Positions 8,706-15,899 of a DNA stretch of 34,261 nucleotides are shown here, one piece after another. The position numbers were made by a program, and so were the translations under genes. Position 1 is the stretch's first letter, and the number at the start of each line of letters is the position of its first letter. The stretch is from Spirochaetales bacterium. Its GTDB lineage: Bacteria > Spirochaetota > Spirochaetia > Treponematales > Treponemataceae. The notes under the pieces were generated by a model. The model was not told where the DNA came from. It did no database searches and was given only the letters and a program-made list of their open reading frames with translations. Location of the stretch: contig JAUNCR010000013.1 of the NCBI GenBank assembly GCA_030526505.1, positions 1 through 34,261 on the forward strand. Reading direction: 5' to 3'.

Positions 8706-8837
8706 GGCTATGTCCGTAAATTGTGTTGCTATACTGGATGCGGTGGTTGAGCCTGTCGAAACTACCGCATATTTAGTCCAGACTGCTTGATTTCGACATA
8801 CTCAATCGGCGCAGAAACACTTTCTACGGACATAGCC
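8706..8837. repeat. Palindromic intergenic repeat, copy 2 (shortened)
   Basis: This 132-bp copy has the same GGCTATGTCCG inverted ends as copy 1 and runs in the same orientation. The central part is shorter: GCGGTGGTT is followed almost at once by AAACTACCGC, so the inner hairpin has lost about 35 bases. It sits between the aminopeptidase start and the end of the leftward esterase gene, within about 35 bp of the aminopeptidase ATG. Confidence 0.85.
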
Positions 8838-8845
8838 GTTTATTT

Positions 8846-9736
8846 TCAGTTAATAATGTTCATTTCCTTAAGCCAGTTTTTCAGGTCCTGGTTCCAACGG
8901 GTTTCCTTCAAAAACTTTCCGACCTTCATTCCAAATCCGTGACCGCCTTTTTCGTAAACTGCGAATCGGTGGGGAATGTTTTTTTCTGACAGGGCCTTGT
9001 CCAGCCGCTGTGAATTTTCAAAGATGACAACGGGATCATCCTTGCAGGCAAGAATGTAGGTTGGAACCATGTCGTCGGGAATGTTTAATTCCATTGAATA
9101 TTCATCCTTCAGTTCCTGCGTGTATTCTCTGTGGCCGAGAAGGCTTCTTCTGGACCACTTGTGGCAGATGTCATCCTGCATTGTCACTACGGGATAAATG
9201 GGCATCACGAAGTTTGGCCTGAGGGAAACATTGGAAGCAACCCCAAGTTTTTCAAGTTCGTTTCTTGAACCGCCGTAAACTCCCGCCATGGTAACAAGAT
9301 GTCCTCCTGCGGAAAAACCGATGGCACCTATTTTGTTTTCATCGATGCCATAAGTTTCAGCATTTTCCCTTATGTATTTGACTGCCATTTCAATGTCTTC
9401 CAGCATGGCCGGATGATGATGGCAGTTGTAGGCAACCCTGTACTGAAGGACAAAAGGTACGATTCCAATGTCCTGGAACCATTTTGCGGTGGCAAAACCT
9501 TCGTGAGGCATTCCAAGGTGATGGTAGCTTCCTCCCGGACAGATTATAACCGCGCCTTTCTTCCCTGCAGATGTTTCAGTTTTTTTCGGGGCAAAGAGAA
9601 TCGTGTCGCGCACATTCACTTCCATGCCCTTGATGTTCTGCCAGAGATGAATCTTCTTGTAGTTGGATTTTTCGCCGCAAAAAACAAAAGATGCAAAAGA
9701 TGAAAGCAGCAAAAAAATAATGACGGTTTTTTTCAT
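8846..9736 (-). CDS. Secreted alpha/beta hydrolase, acetylxylan-esterase-like
   Basis: This 296-aa esterase-type enzyme has a signal peptide at residues 1-20. The hydrophobic segment ends FASFVFCG, so it could be a lipoprotein with a loose spirochaetal lipobox or a soluble periplasmic protein. The catalytic elements are visible: the oxyanion motif CPGGSYHHLG, the nucleophile Ser in GFSAGGH, the acid in CKDDPVV and the His in GGHGFG. This matches the COG0657-like carbohydrate esterases that deacetylate hemicellulose, though the true substrate is unproven. There is no clear Shine-Dalgarno, and a -10-like TAAAAT ends 8 nt before the ATG. It is probably a single-gene unit, divergent from the next gene. 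Confidence 0.82.
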   Translation of the reverse strand: MKKTVIIFLLLSSFASFVFCGEKSNYKKIHLWQNIKGMEVNVRDTILFAPKKTETSAGKKGAVIICPGGSYHHLGMPHEGFATAKWFQDIGIVPFVLQYRVAYNCHHHPAMLEDIEMAVKYIRENAETYGIDENKIGAIGFSAGGHLVTMAGVYGGSRNELEKLGVASNVSLRPNFVMPIYPVVTMQDDICHKWSRRSLLGHREYTQELKDEYSMELNIPDDMVPTYILACKDDPVVIFENSQRLDKALSEKNIPHRFAVYEKGGHGFGMKVGKFLKETRWNQDLKNWLKEMNIIN

Positions 9737-9744
9737 CCATATAT

Positions 9745-9773
9745 ATTTTAACGAAATTCAAGGCATTAAACAA
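9745..9773 (-). promoter_or_regulatory. Candidate promoter of the secreted esterase
   Basis: On the minus strand TTGTTT (9773-9768) is followed after 17 nt by TAAAAT (9750-9745). The start codon lies only 8 nt beyond, so the transcript would have almost no leader. Read by eye only. Confidence 0.4.
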
Positions 9774-9784
9774 ATGAACACCCT

Positions 9785-9812
9785 TTGCCAGCGGGAAAGA
9801 AAAATATACAAT
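9785..9812 (+). promoter_or_regulatory. Candidate promoter of the small outer-membrane-type protein
   Basis: TTGCCA (9785-9790), a 16-nt spacer and TACAAT (9807-9812) lie 6 nt before the GTG at 9819, so the predicted start site falls at the start codon. If real, it rules out the in-frame ATG at 9774, which is upstream of the -35 box. Confidence 0.42.
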
Positions 9813-9818
9813 GTAACC

Positions 9819-10307
9819 GTGAAAAGATTTCTATTGCTTGCCATGTTAATGTTCTCTTCCATGCTTTTGCATGCCAAAACCGGATTGGGCATTCAGGGCG
9901 GAATAAGATTCACACCGTCTCCGGAGGGCTGTTTTGGAATTACCGGCCGCTCCGAATCTTCTCCATGGGGAGTTGAAATCTCCTATGACTTCAGGGAAGA
10001 ATCCATCAATCTGGTTTTGGACAACTGGTGGATTTATAAAAGAATAAACTCAAACTTGAACTGGTTTGCACTTTGGGGGCTGTCCTTTGGCGGACGGTTG
10101 AAAAACGAGGCTTACCTTGATACAGGTTCAAGGGTTGGAATTGGATTAAATGCCTTCTGCTTTGAAAGCCGCTGCCTTGAACTGTACGCCCAGGCTGCCT
10201 GGAACCCTACAGTTGGAATAGACTTTGACAGGGACAGAAAAAAATACAGTGTTCGTGCCACGCCCGCATGCTTTCCGGTGAATGCAGGCATTAGGTTCTG
10301 GCTATAG
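9819..10307 (+). CDS. Small secreted outer-membrane-type protein, function unknown
   Basis: This protein of about 162 aa has a clear signal peptide (KRFLLLAMLMFSSMLLHA, then KTG). The mature part alternates short amphipathic stretches rich in Gly, Trp, Tyr and Phe (for example WGVEISYDF, WWIYKRI, WFALWGLSFGG) and ends GIRFWL. This is the look of a small transmembrane beta-barrel, but I recognise no family. The GTG start is chosen because a signal peptide follows immediately and a promoter-like sequence sits just upstream; the alternative ATG at 9774 would add 15 polar residues. The gene meets the nucleosidase gene tail to tail, sharing 6 bp (CTATAG carries both stop codons). Confidence 0.62.
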   Translation: MKRFLLLAMLMFSSMLLHAKTGLGIQGGIRFTPSPEGCFGITGRSESSPWGVEISYDFREESINLVLDNWWIYKRINSNLNWFALWGLSFGGRLKNEAYLDTGSRVGIGLNAFCFESRCLELYAQAAWNPTVGIDFDRDRKKYSVRATPACFPVNAGIRFWL

Positions 10308-11057
10308 TTTTTTGATTACCTCAAGAACGAATTCCTGGCAAACCTGACCGATGGTGCGCTCGTATTCTTCTCCCGGATGCTGCTCCGAATTTGAAATGAT
10401 CCTTATGGTCAATGCAGGGACATTGAATCTTCCCGCAATCTGTGTTGCGGCATAGCTTTCCATTTCTTCGCAGGTTGAACCGTAGGTTTTTACAAGATGA
10501 TTTATCCTGTCCATTTCCATGTTCCAGTTGTTGCTTGAAGAAATGGTTCCCTTTGTGAGTTTTCCGTTTTTGTATTCAGTGTTCATTGCAACTTCAACAA
10601 GGTTGCTGTTGCTGTAAAGGCAAGGCAATTCCTTTTCCTCTTCATCACCTTCAAAAAGATCCCATTCCTTTATTTCCCATTCCGTCGGGTGAATGCCTTC
10701 TCCCTTTCCGTATCTGTTGGTTTTAAAAGAAGAAATGTTTACAAGCCGTTCACCGATTACAATGTCTTTTTTGTGAAGGATTGGATCATGGCCACCGGCA
10801 GTTCCCTGGCTTATTATGCAGTCCGGTGAAAAGTTGAGTATTCCGATTGCTGTTGCCGCAGCAGAATTTTCCATTCCGGTGAAAGTCCTGCACACGATGA
10901 TTTTTTTCCCGTTGAAGTTCCCTTCGTAAAAAGGATAGCCGCCGATTTCAGTTTTCTTTACATCTGAAAGTTTTGAAACCATCCATTCGGTTTCCACATT
11001 CATTGCGCCAAAAATAAGGATGGTATTAATTGAAGAAGGGAAGTTTGAATTACTCAT
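10302..11057 (-). CDS. MTA/SAH-nucleosidase-family protein with Asp-to-Asn change
   Basis: This 251-aa enzyme is of the purine nucleosidase/phosphorylase fold. It aligns by eye with E. coli MTA/SAH nucleosidase: FGAMNVETEW keeps the catalytic Glu (Glu22, E. coli Glu12); SQGTAGG matches the glycine loop; and EEMESYAATQIAGRFNVP keeps the ribose-binding Met-Glu pair (Glu200). The catalytic Asp that protonates the purine (E. coli Asp197, in RAISD) is Asn223 here (RIISN), and the usual SGD loop is SSN. The base specificity may therefore differ, for instance towards 6-oxopurines such as S-inosylhomocysteine. There is no Shine-Dalgarno; a good promoter lies directly upstream. It is divergent from an SAH deaminase gene. 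Confidence 0.75.
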   Translation of the reverse strand: MSNSNFPSSINTILIFGAMNVETEWMVSKLSDVKKTEIGGYPFYEGNFNGKKIIVCRTFTGMENSAAATAIGILNFSPDCIISQGTAGGHDPILHKKDIVIGERLVNISSFKTNRYGKGEGIHPTEWEIKEWDLFEGDEEEKELPCLYSNSNLVEVAMNTEYKNGKLTKGTISSSNNWNMEMDRINHLVKTYGSTCEEMESYAATQIAGRFNVPALTIRIISNSEQHPGEEYERTIGQVCQEFVLEVIKKL

Positions 11058-11064
11058 GTTTTCT

Positions 11065-11092
11065 ATTATAATGAAATGAAGTTTTAGTTCAA
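11065..11092 (-). promoter_or_regulatory. Promoter of the nucleosidase gene
   Basis: On the minus strand TTGAAC (11092-11087), a 16-nt spacer and a perfect TATAAT (11070-11065) are followed after 7 nt by the ATG at 11057. The transcript would start at or within a base or two of the start codon, which agrees with the missing ribosome binding site. Confidence 0.6.
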
Positions 11093-11103
11093 TTTAGAAA
11101 AAT

Positions 11104-11269
11104 GCTATGTCCGTAGAAAATGTTGCTGCGCCGATTGAGCTTGTCGAAATCAAGCACTATCTACCAAATATGCGGTAGTTTCGACATAAGCCCATAGCAG
11201 GTGCGTATGGGCGCAGCGTAGCGCTCAACCACCGCATACAGTGTAGCAACACTATTTCCGTACATAGCC
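11104..11269. repeat. Palindromic intergenic repeat, copy 3 (full length, inverted)
   Basis: This 166-bp element is nearly identical to the reverse complement of copy 1, with roughly ten substitutions over its length. It has the same nested palindromes and inverted ends (GCTATGTCCG at 11104 and the CATAGC end at 11269). It fills most of the gap between the divergent nucleosidase and deaminase genes. Confidence 0.85.
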
Positions 11270-11298
11270 TAGAAAAATAATTTCAGGGGAAACGAAAT

Positions 11299-12615
11299 AT
11301 GATTTTTTCAAACATCAAGATGCTCGATGAGAATTTCAAGGTTCTTGAAAATATTTTCCTTCAGACAAAGGATGACAAAATTTCCTACATCGGAAAAACC
11401 ATGCCGGAAAAAAACTCGGCTGATGAAGAAGTTTATGACGGTAAGGGTAAGTTCCTGATGAACGGTTTTTACAATACCCACTGTCATGTTCCAATGACAA
11501 TCTTGCGCGGATATGGGGAAGGACTTTCCTTGCAGGACTGGCTGTTTACAAAGATTTTCCCGTTTGAGGCTAAACTTACTCCTGAGGATGTTTACTGGAC
11601 TACAAAGCTTGGTGCCATGGAACTCATCTCTTCCGGCTGTGCAAGCATCAGCGACATGTACTTTCACATTGAGTCGGAAGCAAAGGCCATTGATGAATCC
11701 GGAATGAAGGCAAACATTTGCAACGGCGTAACCTCTTTTGATCCAAATGAAGACCTTGCAAACAACCGCGGATGGAACGAAACCTGGGCACTCCTTGATT
11801 CAGTTAAAAATGGAAAGCTCAGCAGCCGCATCAAGGTGGACATGGGGCTTCATGCCGAATACACAAACAATGAAAGGGTTGCAAAACTCATTGCGGAAGG
11901 TGCAAAAAAAGCTGGCCTTGGAATCCACGCCCACCTTTCTGAAACTGCAAAAGAACAGGCAGAATGTGCTGAACGACACAACGGTCAGACTCCTGCACAG
12001 TTCATGAAGGCTGCAGGCGTAATGGATTGCCCTGCTCAGTTTGCCCACTGCGTTTATGTAACTGAAGGGGACGAAGAACTTTTGAAGAAGTCGGGCTCTT
12101 TCCTCATCCACAACCCTTCCAGCAACCTTAAGCTTGGAAGCGGAATTGCTCCCGTAAAGCGCTGGGTTGAAAAGGGACTCAAGGTGTGCATCGGAACAGA
12201 CGGTGCCTCAAGCAACAATAACCTGGACATGATGGAAGAAATCCACATTGCAGCCCTTCTATGCCGCGGTGCAACAAAGGATGCAAATGCAGTTTCCGCT
12301 GCGGACATCGTAAAGATGGCAACTGTAAACGGTGCCCTTGCTCAGGGAAGAAAAGACTGCGGTGCGATTAAAGTCGGCAACGAGGCTGACATCATTGTCT
12401 TTGACCTTATGAAGCCAAACCTTCAGCCGGATTTCGACACCCTTGCAAATGTTGTTTTCAGCGCACAGAGTTCGGATATAGTGATGAATATGATTGACGG
12501 CCGTGTCGTTTACCGCGACGGAAAATTTGCCTTCATCAACAGGGAAGAAGTTTACGCTGAAGTGAATGCAAGGCTCAAGAGAATTCTTGGTGAACTGGAA
12601 GCCGACAAAAAATAA
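11299..12615 (+). CDS. mtaD: Amidohydrolase, SAH/MTA deaminase type
   Basis: This 438-aa cytoplasmic metal-dependent deaminase is of the amidohydrolase superfamily. It shows the family's metal ligands and active-site residues: THCHVPM (His61, His63), GIHAHLSET (His210, His212), the AHCVY His, and GTDGASSNNNLDM with Asp301. The region after the first HxH (RGYGEGLSLQDWL) matches the S-adenosylhomocysteine/methylthioadenosine deaminase group, which converts the adenine to hypoxanthine, giving S-inosylhomocysteine from SAH. Related enzymes act on aminodeoxyfutalosine or other adenosines, so the exact substrate is an inference. ATG is preceded by AGGGGAAACGAAAT. It is divergent from the nucleosidase and convergent with apeD (18-bp gap). 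Confidence 0.85.
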   Translation: MIFSNIKMLDENFKVLENIFLQTKDDKISYIGKTMPEKNSADEEVYDGKGKFLMNGFYNTHCHVPMTILRGYGEGLSLQDWLFTKIFPFEAKLTPEDVYWTTKLGAMELISSGCASISDMYFHIESEAKAIDESGMKANICNGVTSFDPNEDLANNRGWNETWALLDSVKNGKLSSRIKVDMGLHAEYTNNERVAKLIAEGAKKAGLGIHAHLSETAKEQAECAERHNGQTPAQFMKAAGVMDCPAQFAHCVYVTEGDEELLKKSGSFLIHNPSSNLKLGSGIAPVKRWVEKGLKVCIGTDGASSNNNLDMMEEIHIAALLCRGATKDANAVSAADIVKMATVNGALAQGRKDCGAIKVGNEADIIVFDLMKPNLQPDFDTLANVVFSAQSSDIVMNMIDGRVVYRDGKFAFINREEVYAEVNARLKRILGELEADKK

Positions 12616-12633
12616 AACTGCTGAAGTTTTTGA

Positions 12634-13509
12634 CTAAAGATTGTTGACCGTCTTCGTAAGGGGATGGTCTTTTTTATATGCTTCGTCTGCAGCATGAATC
12701 TGTTCGGAATAATTCTGTGCAATTCTTTTTGCAGAGATTGGGTCCGTAAGTCCTTCGTATTCCGAAATGTCGATTTCTTTTAGCATGATTACATGGTAGA
12801 GAAGTTTTTCAACAGGATTGAACGACCAGAACGGGTTGTGTTTTCCAAGCCCGAATTTATCGCTGCCTGCAATGAGGACAGGAATGATGTTGGCTCCCGT
12901 TGCCTTTGCAATTCTTGCGGCTCCTTTCTTGAAACGGTTGTGTCCGTGGCGAGGAGTTCTTGTGCCTTCAGGGAAAATAAGGACATTGCTGCCCAAATCA
13001 AGGGTTTCCCTGCATCTTCTGCAGAGTTCGTCAAGGTCCAGTGAATTGACTATGTAGCAGGCCTTTATTATTCCGCCCAGAATGCCCCTGGAATATTTTT
13101 CCGACGCAATGACAGTTGAGTTTGGAATGAGGGCAATGATTATGGCTGTGTCCAGAATGGACGGATGGTTTGCAACAACTATTTTGGAATGAAGGTTAAG
13201 GAATGCTTCTTTTGACTCCGTTACCAGGTCTGACAGGCCTGTGATTTTAAGGAGGAACAGGATGAACCTGAAGCAGGCGGAAACAAACCTTTGTGCAGTA
13301 CAGCGGAATCTATCGGCGGGGTGAACAAAAATCCTGATGACCGGAAAAATGGCGAAGGCAATGACGAGCGCACCTGTTCCTACGACAAAAGCCAAAAAGA
13401 GCTTCATGAATGCACGGTAAGTGTAGGCTATCCTGTTTGAGGTTTTCGGCAAATCGCTCCAATTGTATTTTTCGTCAAATTCTTCTTTTGATAGTTTTTC
13501 TTTTGCCAT
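12634..13509 (-). CDS. apeD: Lysophospholipid-type acyltransferase of the aryl polyene cluster (ApeD-like)
   Basis: This 291-aa PlsC-type membrane acyltransferase has an N-terminal hydrophobic anchor (about residues 30-60), the catalytic NHPSILD motif (NHX4D), the acceptor-site FPEGTRTPR and a following NIIPVLIAG strand. In aryl polyene clusters this gene is thought to help join the polyene acyl chain to its lipid or glycolipid anchor at the inner membrane. The start chosen is ATG at 13509, because AGGA lies 6 nt ahead of it; the GTG one codon earlier is too close to AGGA. It overlaps the apeC stop by one base (TGATG) and is third in the leftward arm of the cluster. Confidence 0.85.
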   Translation of the reverse strand: MAKEKLSKEEFDEKYNWSDLPKTSNRIAYTYRAFMKLFLAFVVGTGALVIAFAIFPVIRIFVHPADRFRCTAQRFVSACFRFILFLLKITGLSDLVTESKEAFLNLHSKIVVANHPSILDTAIIIALIPNSTVIASEKYSRGILGGIIKACYIVNSLDLDELCRRCRETLDLGSNVLIFPEGTRTPRHGHNRFKKGAARIAKATGANIIPVLIAGSDKFGLGKHNPFWSFNPVEKLLYHVIMLKEIDISEYEGLTDPISAKRIAQNYSEQIHAADEAYKKDHPLTKTVNNL

Positions 13510-14156
13510 CACGATTCCTGAATTGCTTTCCTTAAAAAATCAACCGGTGTTTCAGCAAGTGTGCCGAGGTCCATTTCCATGGAGCCTTCTTCCTTTTCCG
13601 AAGACAAAATGCAGGCAAAAGCCAAAGGTAAAAGTTCTGCAGTGGAAGAATAGTTACCGAGGGTGTCCCTGTACTCGTCGGGAATCTTTTCATCAGCGTA
13701 GGCAAAAAGAATCTTCTTTTCATCGCCGCTTAAAACTGTTGCTGCTGCCGAAAGAAGTGCATCGCGGAAGTTGCCCTTGGAAGGGAAAATCACGCTGTAT
13801 CCGCCTTTGAGTTTTAATGCAATGGTTGCGGCTGCTATGGGAGTGTTGAATACTGAAAGGGAAAAAGCCGCCGGAAGAATGGACTTGTCTTCAATGAGCA
13901 TTTTATCGATTGAAAATTCCCTTCCGATTTCTCCGCGGAAAGAAGAAAAGATGATCTTGAAATCCTTTGCTTCCGGAACTTCTTCGATTACATCGTGGAC
14001 AACCTGGATTGTCATTTTTGTAATCTGACTGAATCTTCTGCGGAACATCGGGTCCGTGAATTCAATTTTTGGGGAAAGTTTTTCGTTTGCAATGGAATCC
14101 AAACCGTTTTCTATTCCAGGGGCCCATGCCTTTGTGTTGCTGATGTAAAATCTCAT
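13509..14156 (-). CDS. apeC: Half ketosynthase / chain-length-factor-like ApeC
   Basis: This 215-aa protein resembles only the N-terminal half of a beta-ketoacyl synthase (Ketoacyl-synt_2 type, PF13723) and has no Cys-His-His triad. Recognisable parts are the opening YISNTKAWAPG, the FSSFRGEIGREF strand-helix region and SLSVFNTPIAAATIAL. The last lies where an active ketosynthase has its Cys-containing nucleophile elbow, here with Asn-Thr instead. In the studied proteobacterial pathway ApeC pairs with the catalytic ketosynthase ApeO as a non-catalytic partner, and the same role is inferred here. The ATG overlaps the methyltransferase stop by 4 nt, and the gene is coupled to apeD. Confidence 0.82.
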   Translation of the reverse strand: MRFYISNTKAWAPGIENGLDSIANEKLSPKIEFTDPMFRRRFSQITKMTIQVVHDVIEEVPEAKDFKIIFSSFRGEIGREFSIDKMLIEDKSILPAAFSLSVFNTPIAAATIALKLKGGYSVIFPSKGNFRDALLSAAATVLSGDEKKILFAYADEKIPDEYRDTLGNYSSTAELLPLAFACILSSEKEEGSMEMDLGTLAETPVDFLRKAIQES

Positions 14157-15271
14157 TGCTTTCCAAACTCCAGCAGAGAGTAGGCGTTGCTGCCCAAATT
14201 GTGATGCGCATCCTTAAGGCGGAAACCTGCCGCTTCAATTGCATCGCGAAGTTCTTCAAAGCGATACATCTTGCTGTTTCCGTTTGCCATGCAGGTAAAG
14301 TAAAGGGAAGTTGCCATGACCGAGTATGCATTCCCCTCAAACTGCTGCTTGTCCCAGAGGGGTTCAAGTACATAGACTGTTGAATTGTCTCCAGCGGCTT
14401 CGAAAACCTTCCTTGCGATTTTTGTAATCTGCTTAAGGCTAAAGCAGTCAAGGAACTGGCTCATCCAGTAGGCATCTGCACCGGCGGGAAGTTTTGTATT
14501 TTCATCAAGTACATTTCCACTGCAGGTGGAGATTCTGTCTGCAAAACCGGCTTCCGAAGCATTCTTTTCCGCAACGGCTGTCTGACCCGGCAAATCTACA
14601 ATAGTCACCTTTACATCAGGGTTGTAGCTGCAGCAGGCAATGGACCACTTTGCGGTGTTGCCTCCAATATCAACAAGAGTTCCTGGCGATTTCTTTCCGA
14701 AAACCACGGGGAGGGCAACGGGGAAAGCTATGTCGGAATAGAAATGGTCAAAGTCAAACCAGGATTTTTTTGAGCGTTCGTCAAGCTGTGAAAGGCCTTC
14801 GTAAATTACGGTCCACTTGTCGGAGAATTCCCTGAGCCCTTCAGGTTTACCGCTGACCACCGAATCCTTTAGTTTGTAGGCGCCTTTATAGCAGATGTCG
14901 TTGGTGAAATTGAAGTTTGCTTTAGTAAGGTTGTCGTTAAGGAGGAACCAGCCTGTCTTTCCAAGGGTGAACCTTTCATCTTTCTGGCAGGTTGATTTTT
15001 CTGCCAGCCTGACTACATTCATGCCCAAGGCCATTTCGCAGAGGACACTTGCCCCGTAAACTGAGATTTTTGATTTGTCCGCAAGTTCTTCAATTGAAAT
15101 GCCATCGTCTCCGGCATCTTCAATCATTTTAAGCAGGCCCAGTTCAAGCATTGCGCGGATTGCCTGGAAAGTCATTGGGGCAAAAGCGATTTTCTGAGCT
15201 TCAAAGCGTGCGTCAATGGCGCGGATATTGTCTTCTTTGTACTTGTCGTATGAATAGGTTGATTTGTCCAT
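14153..15271 (-). CDS. SAM-dependent O-methyltransferase of the aryl polyene cluster
   Basis: This 372-aa class I methyltransferase has an N-terminal winged-helix dimerisation domain (about residues 35-110), as in small-molecule O-methyltransferases. A Rossmann domain follows, with the SAM loop LVDIGGNTAKW at 199-209 and the acidic ribose-binding VDLPGQ around 225-230. Methyltransferases at this place in aryl polyene clusters decorate the aromatic head group, so ring O- or C-methylation is inferred; the position is unknown. The ATG has GAGGGACC just upstream. It is the first gene of the leftward arm, divergent from apeE. Its by-product SAH could feed the nearby deaminase and nucleosidase. Confidence 0.85.
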   Translation of the reverse strand: MDKSTYSYDKYKEDNIRAIDARFEAQKIAFAPMTFQAIRAMLELGLLKMIEDAGDDGISIEELADKSKISVYGASVLCEMALGMNVVRLAEKSTCQKDERFTLGKTGWFLLNDNLTKANFNFTNDICYKGAYKLKDSVVSGKPEGLREFSDKWTVIYEGLSQLDERSKKSWFDFDHFYSDIAFPVALPVVFGKKSPGTLVDIGGNTAKWSIACCSYNPDVKVTIVDLPGQTAVAEKNASEAGFADRISTCSGNVLDENTKLPAGADAYWMSQFLDCFSLKQITKIARKVFEAAGDNSTVYVLEPLWDKQQFEGNAYSVMATSLYFTCMANGNSKMYRFEELRDAIEAAGFRLKDAHHNLGSNAYSLLEFGKQ

Positions 15272-15296
15272 GGTCCCTCGCGAAAAGCATTCTATA

Positions 15297-15326
15297 TTGA
15301 ATTAGCATTCATTTCTACTATATAAT
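15297..15326 (+). promoter_or_regulatory. Promoter of the rightward aryl polyene operon
   Basis: TTGAAT at 15297-15302, an 18-nt spacer and a perfect TATAAT at 15321-15326 precede the apeE start by about 34 nt. It is the only strong promoter-like sequence in the 88-bp gap between the divergent arms. The leftward methyltransferase promoter must also lie here (minus-strand TATAGA/TATAGT candidates) but is weaker. Confidence 0.6.
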
Positions 15327-15337
15327 GTTCGAACATT
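15324..15337. promoter_or_regulatory. Operator-like perfect palindrome at the aryl polyene promoter
   Basis: AATGTTCGAACATT is a perfect 14-bp palindrome that covers the last bases of the -10 box and the expected transcription start. A dimeric repressor bound here would block the rightward promoter and could affect the leftward arm. No regulator gene is next to the cluster, so the protein is unknown. Confidence 0.5.
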
Positions 15338-15359
15338 TTTGTTTTTAGGAGAATTTGTC

Positions 15360-15626
15360 GTGGAAGGGTTGAAACAGGAAGTCAAGGAAGTAATCATTTC
15401 TTCACTCCAGCTTGAAGACATTAAGCCAGAAAATATCGTGGATGAAGAGCCTTTGTTTAATGAAGGACTCGGCTTGGATTCAATCGACGCTCTTGAACTT
15501 GGGGTTGCCCTCAAGAAAAAATTCGGAATAAAGTTTACATTGGAAGGGGAAGACGCAAAAAAAGTCTTTTCGTCTGTTAATTCAATCGCTGAATACATTT
15601 TTGAACAGCGCTCAAAGGAAAACTAA
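15360..15626 (+). CDS. apeE: Acyl carrier protein 1 of the aryl polyene cluster (ApeE-like)
   Basis: This carrier protein of about 88 aa holds the growing chain on a phosphopantetheine arm. The attachment Ser is in GLGLDSIDALELG (about residue 42), with Ile after the Ser, as often in carriers of secondary pathways. The rest has the four-helix carrier pattern and an acidic helix II for docking. The GTG at 15360 is preferred because AGGAG lies 8 nt upstream; the frame is open further upstream from a TTG at 15339, but that start has no binding site and lies at the promoter. By analogy with the studied system this carrier is loaded with the aromatic starter. Confidence 0.85.
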   Translation: MEGLKQEVKEVIISSLQLEDIKPENIVDEEPLFNEGLGLDSIDALELGVALKKKFGIKFTLEGEDAKKVFSSVNSIAEYIFEQRSKEN

Positions 15627-15635
15627 GGGGGCCGC

Positions 15636-15887
15636 ATGACTAGAGAAGAAATCTTTGAAAGACTTAAGGAAACCCTGGTTTCTGTTTTTGAAATTGAAGA
15701 ATCTGACATTGTTCCGGAAGCTCGTCTTGGAGATGATCTGGACCTTGATTCAATCGATGCAATTGATCTGGTTGTAAAGATGAAGGAATACACTCCGGAA
15801 GGAAAGCCATCCATTGACGCCTCCCTTTTTAAGAGTGTAAAGACAATTCAGGATGTAATAGACGCCATTGCCAGCGTTTGGGCTTAA
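15636..15887 (+). CDS. apeF: Acyl carrier protein 2 of the aryl polyene cluster (ApeF-like)
   Basis: This second carrier protein, 83 aa, has the phosphopantetheine site in DDLDLDSIDAIDLVVKM (Ser about residue 39). It is more acidic around the site than the first carrier, which suggests a different set of partners. ATG follows AAGGGGG at good spacing, 9 nt after the first carrier's stop. In the characterised clusters one carrier takes the starter and the other the extension units; which does which here cannot be read from sequence. Confidence 0.87.
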   Translation: MTREEIFERLKETLVSVFEIEESDIVPEARLGDDLDLDSIDAIDLVVKMKEYTPEGKPSIDASLFKSVKTIQDVIDAIASVWA

Positions 15888-15899
15888 GGAAAAAAGTTC

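Noticed and set aside
9663-9818. Longer N-terminus for the small outer-membrane-type protein, from 9663 or the ATG at 9774
   Set aside because: The extra residues are polar, would bury the signal peptide, and precede the promoter-like sequence. The first start also overlaps the divergent esterase gene.
76-11269. The repeated intergenic palindromes as a CRISPR array or an insertion sequence
   Set aside because: The three copies are kilobases apart, have no regular spacers or cas genes, and contain no transposase frame.
10302-12615. The deaminase and nucleosidase as aminodeoxyfutalosine deaminase and futalosine hydrolase of menaquinone synthesis
   Set aside because: The families are related, so this is possible in principle. 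However, no other menaquinone gene is present, and treponemes are not known to make it. SAH-type substrates fit better, but only assay would settle it.
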